Assembly: GCA_947044405.1 (NCBI GenBank)
Contig: CAMRHE010000324.1
Coordinates: 806,001-870,000, forward strand
Direction of reading: 5' to 3'
DNA length: 64,000 bases
DNA from: Leptodactylus fallax
Taxonomy: Eukaryota > Chordata > Amphibia > Anura > Leptodactylidae
Under the pieces are notes generated by a model. The model ran no database searches, had not been told where the DNA came from, and was given only the letters and a program-made list of their open reading frames with translations. A program made the position numbers and the translations under genes. The stretch's first letter is position 1. Each line of letters begins with the position of its first letter. Shown here one piece after another: positions 61,343-64,000 of this stretch.

Positions 61343-61360
61343 TGGTGGAGAATGCGGGCA
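61343..61360 (+). promoter_or_regulatory. Putative primer-binding site
   Basis: TGGTGGAGAATGCGGGCA begins two bases after the LTR end with TGG, the complement of a tRNA CCA end. I cannot name the tRNA. Confidence 0.5.
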
Positions 61361-61650
61361 TAAAGAGATCCACGCAAGTCCTGGAAGACAAGTGATTGGT
61401 GACTGCAGTACTGCTAAGTGTGCATTGTGGCCTACAGCTGGAAGAAATCGGTGATTTCAACTGAGAAGCCCAGAATGGGGTGAGTGAATTGCAACATAGC
61501 AAAAGTGTGTGCAAAAAAAAACCTGGTGAAAGTAAAACTCTGGATGAGGAATCCAGGGAATGGACTTTGTGTATACTGTGGCACAGAAGTCTGTGAAATG
61601 TTTGCTGATGGCAAGAAAGTATGCAATGTGTATAGAAGATGGATATTGCA

Positions 61651-61820
61651 AACAGTCTATGTGAAAGGCTATGGTGCCATGTTGATGTTTTCTGTGGAAG
61701 ACAGAAGAAAATGCTGGTTGTTGTAGTGCCACATAAACAGTCTATGTGAAAGGCTATGGTGCCATGTTGGTGTTTTCTGTGGAAGACAGAAGAAAATGCT
61801 GGTGGTTGTAGTGCCACATA
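61651..61820. repeat. Two tandem 85-base units in the leader
   Basis: Units at 61651-61735 and 61736-61820 (AACAGTCTATGTGAAAGGCT to GTAGTGCCACATAA) differ at two positions, so the duplication is recent compared with the decay elsewhere. Confidence 0.95.
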
Positions 61821-61921
61821 AGTTAACTGTTTGAATACAGGTGACTGCAGAAGATAGTAAAAAGTTGCTGCCGGTTGAACCAAGGTTGCTGTGGAATATT
61901 GTGTAATTTTGTTAGTAAACC

Positions 61922-64000
61922 ATGGGCAAGAAAAAGAGAATTTCAGCTTGTAAAAAAGCAGAGAAGTCATGCACAGGTCTATTAGTGCAGCAGTCTGAAT
62001 GCAGAGAGATACAAAACCCGGAACAGATCATGTTGAGTGCAAGTAAAGATAAAGGGTTGCATGATGGTGACTCAATTTTTCTAAAGCACCTCTGTTCTAT
62101 GATGGAATATGTCCCTGCTGAGTGTGTGTCTCATAATGGAGTGCAAAGCGCCAAAGATGAAAATGTTAGGGTGCAGCAGCTTCAAGATGAGAATAAAACC
62201 ATCAGGTTCATGTATGAGAATGAAATATCTGATTGGAAATGGCAACTTTTGGTATCAGAAAGAGAGAACCTTAAGTTGAAGGCAGAGCTTGACTCTATGA
62301 AGAGGTTATATCCTAGTCATTGTGAAAATGTGGTACTGGGTTTGCCTGGAATGGACTGTGTCACTAAGAAGGAGTTTGCAGAAATGAAATGTGCTCTGTC
62401 TAAGGAAGTTATACAGAGTGTAGAGCAAAAGCAAGTGCTTGAGAAGCAATTACAGGATTTAAAGGAGCAGCATGTTAAAGACTCCATTGCCAAAGAGAGT
62501 GTCATTGAAAAATTAAGAGATGACCTTGAAACTGCTAAACGTGAGAGAAGTGAATTTTTGCAGAGTCAGTCAGAATGTCTGGATGACAAAGTCAGGATGT
62601 GTGAAAGACTTTTGGTTGCCTTGACTGACAAAGAAAATGAAATTGCTGAGCTGAGGAAGTATGTGTCTGACCGAGAGAGTGATTTAGAATCTGTGGTGCA
62701 GACATTGCAGTCAGAGCAAAACTTGCATCAGGTTCGCCTAAATGGTGAAATCCACGAATGGCGAAGCAGAGCTGGAGGTCTGGAACAAAGAGAAAGTGAA
62801 CTCAAAGCTAGAATATGTAGCCTGGAGAGGGCGCTGTCAGGATCTTGTGAAGATAATGAGAAGTTGTCTGTTTTGGTGCAAAATAAAGACAAAGATTTGA
62901 TGGAGATGTCGTCTGTCCATGCTCAGAAAGTGCAAGCCTTACAGGAGAGTCATAAAAAAGTAGAGACTCAACTTCAAGTGATGCAACTAAAAGTCACAGA
63001 AGGGGACAGATTTCAAGCAGAACTGCTAGACAAGGCAAACAGATTACAGGCTCAGGCGACTGATATGAAGGAAAAAATGGAAGATAGTATTGGATCCTTG
63101 GACTCTGTTGAAGAACTAAAGGAAAGGTTGCAAAAGGAGCTAGAAGCTACAAATCAACGGTTTGAGGAAAAGGTTGCACTGAAATGGAGAATTTGGTTAG
63201 CTCCAAGGATGAAGTTGAGAAAAACCTGGAATCTGTGCAGATATTGTAAGAGAACAAAGCTAATGCTTATGACAAGCTGGAAAAGGCCAAGAGAGAATTG
63301 GACCTCCAGATAGAAGACATGAAGATTCAGTTTGAGGGAAACCTGTCTAATTTGTATGCTGAGATTGTAGATCTAAAAATGCTTGTTGCTAAACTAAAGG
63401 TGCAAGTGAACCAGCAGGAGGAAATTGCACGCATCAAGGAACAGCTGGAGTTGCAGATGGATCAAGTGAAGCACGAGTCAGAAATAAAGCTGCAAGGTGC
63501 ACTAGTAAAGACTGAGATGGAAGCGGCACAGAAAAATGTCGCAGTGAAGAAAGTTCTGGAGCTGGAATCAGAGATTTGTGCGCTACAGAAGGCGTTAGAA
63601 TTGGAAAAAGCTGCCAGCGTAGAGGCAGAGAAAGGAGAATCATTGAGTCAGACAGACATGAGTGATCTGTCCACTGATGTTGATACCAATGAGGTCCAAA
63701 GCCTAGAGGGCTGTGAGATGATAAATAAGGTGAAGGGTCACCAAAAGTGTGGAACAAGAGTCCGTAAGAAGACTGACCACGCATATGTTGTCCCAACAGC
63801 TAAGGTGCCTGAAGCCATTGTGGATAACGGTGTTGCTGTACATGTCTCTAGCCAAATGTCTGGTGGACAAACGGTGAATAATGACTCCATGTTGTCTGTG
63901 AAGGGGGAGTCAGGAAGTAAGAGATGGTTACATGTCACCAATGATGTGACAGTTGTTAAAGACATGCCAGAAAATGTAGTTCAGCATGAGCTATTTTGTG
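61922..64000 (+). pseudogene. Long coiled-coil reading frame downstream of the putative LTR, runs off the window
   Basis: ATG 61922 lies in a good initiation context (ACCATGG) and opens 463 codons to 63313. Residue 2 is Gly followed by a basic cluster (KKKR), as in membrane-targeted Gag proteins, though this is not specific. From about residue 85 on the sequence is strongly heptad-like (VRVQQLQDENKTI, EKQLQDLKEQ, IEKLRDDLETAKRER, ELKERLQKELEATNQRF). Near 63170-63180 the frame shifts: the coiled-coil character ends in the first frame and continues in the frame one base earlier, where a TAA lies at 63247-63249, then about 250 codons stay open to the window end (LEKAKRELDLQIEDM, LELESEICALQKALELEKAA, then a Ser/Asp/Gly-rich non-coil part). 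I recognise no capsid, zinc-knuckle, protease or polymerase motif. It could be the first gene of an LTR retroelement or a host coiled-coil gene captured by, or merely next to, an LTR. Confidence 0.7.

Noticed and set aside
61484..61726. Small Cys-containing frame in the leader (80 codons)
   Set aside because: It begins with GTG, not ATG, the nearest upstream ATG stops after two codons, and its end lies in the duplicated unit; no support for translation.
61320..61970. 216-codon open frame on the minus strand before the coiled-coil gene
   Set aside because: It spans the LTR end, primer-binding-like site and the tandem 85-base units; its internal repetition is only the DNA duplication.

Overview
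The window looks like repeat-rich intergenic or intronic DNA of a vertebrate, most likely an anuran amphibian. The evidence is the mix of element types: several Tc1 families (one of them Sleeping Beauty-like), L1, L2 and CR1 LINEs, a Penelope-like element with a GIY-YIG domain, hAT-type and TTAA-type non-autonomous elements, many palindromic MITEs, and SINEs with a tRNA-like head. I recognise no host exon and no functional RNA gene. All open frames I can interpret belong to mobile elements. The species is not determined by the sequence alone.

Layout. 1-1536: Tc1 copy cut by the window edge. 3.9-5.5 kb: palindromic MITE and an internally deleted Tc1 of a second family. 9.06-10.28 kb: 5'-truncated second copy of the first Tc1 family, opposite orientation. 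10.8-12.0 kb: L2 remnant. 13-14.7 kb: MITEs. 15.1-21.0 kb: a Sleeping Beauty-like Tc1 split by a Penelope-like element, itself split by a hAT-like element with a minisatellite, plus smaller MITEs. 22.2-23.8 kb: MITE, degenerate tandem repeat, hAT-like fragment. 23.85-28.8 kb: L1-type LINE with ORF1 and ORF2, broken. 33.5-34.96 kb: 3' end of another L1. 36.0 and 41.5 kb: paired TA-flanked MITEs. 39.2-40.95 kb: CR1 remnant. 44.9-46.6 kb: Tc1 of a third family with an open transposase frame. 49.6-52.5 kb: two large MITEs. 53.0-54.65 kb: complete Tc1 of a fourth family with an open transposase frame. 54.7-56 kb: antisense L1 remnant. 57.2 kb: SINE. 58.9-60.0 kb: hAT transposase relic. 60.8-64.0 kb: a putative LTR, primer-binding-like site, leader and a long coiled-coil reading frame running off the window.

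Function. Little here is likely to be active. The two long, open Tc1 transposase frames (45152-46186 and 53240-54259) each lack one of the three catalytic carboxylates, and the first Tc1 copy also lost one. The most unusual unit is at the right end: sequence with the features of a retroelement 5' LTR and leader, followed not by a recognisable zinc-knuckle Gag but by several hundred residues of predicted coiled coil. The window ends before any pol-like region could be seen, so its nature is open.
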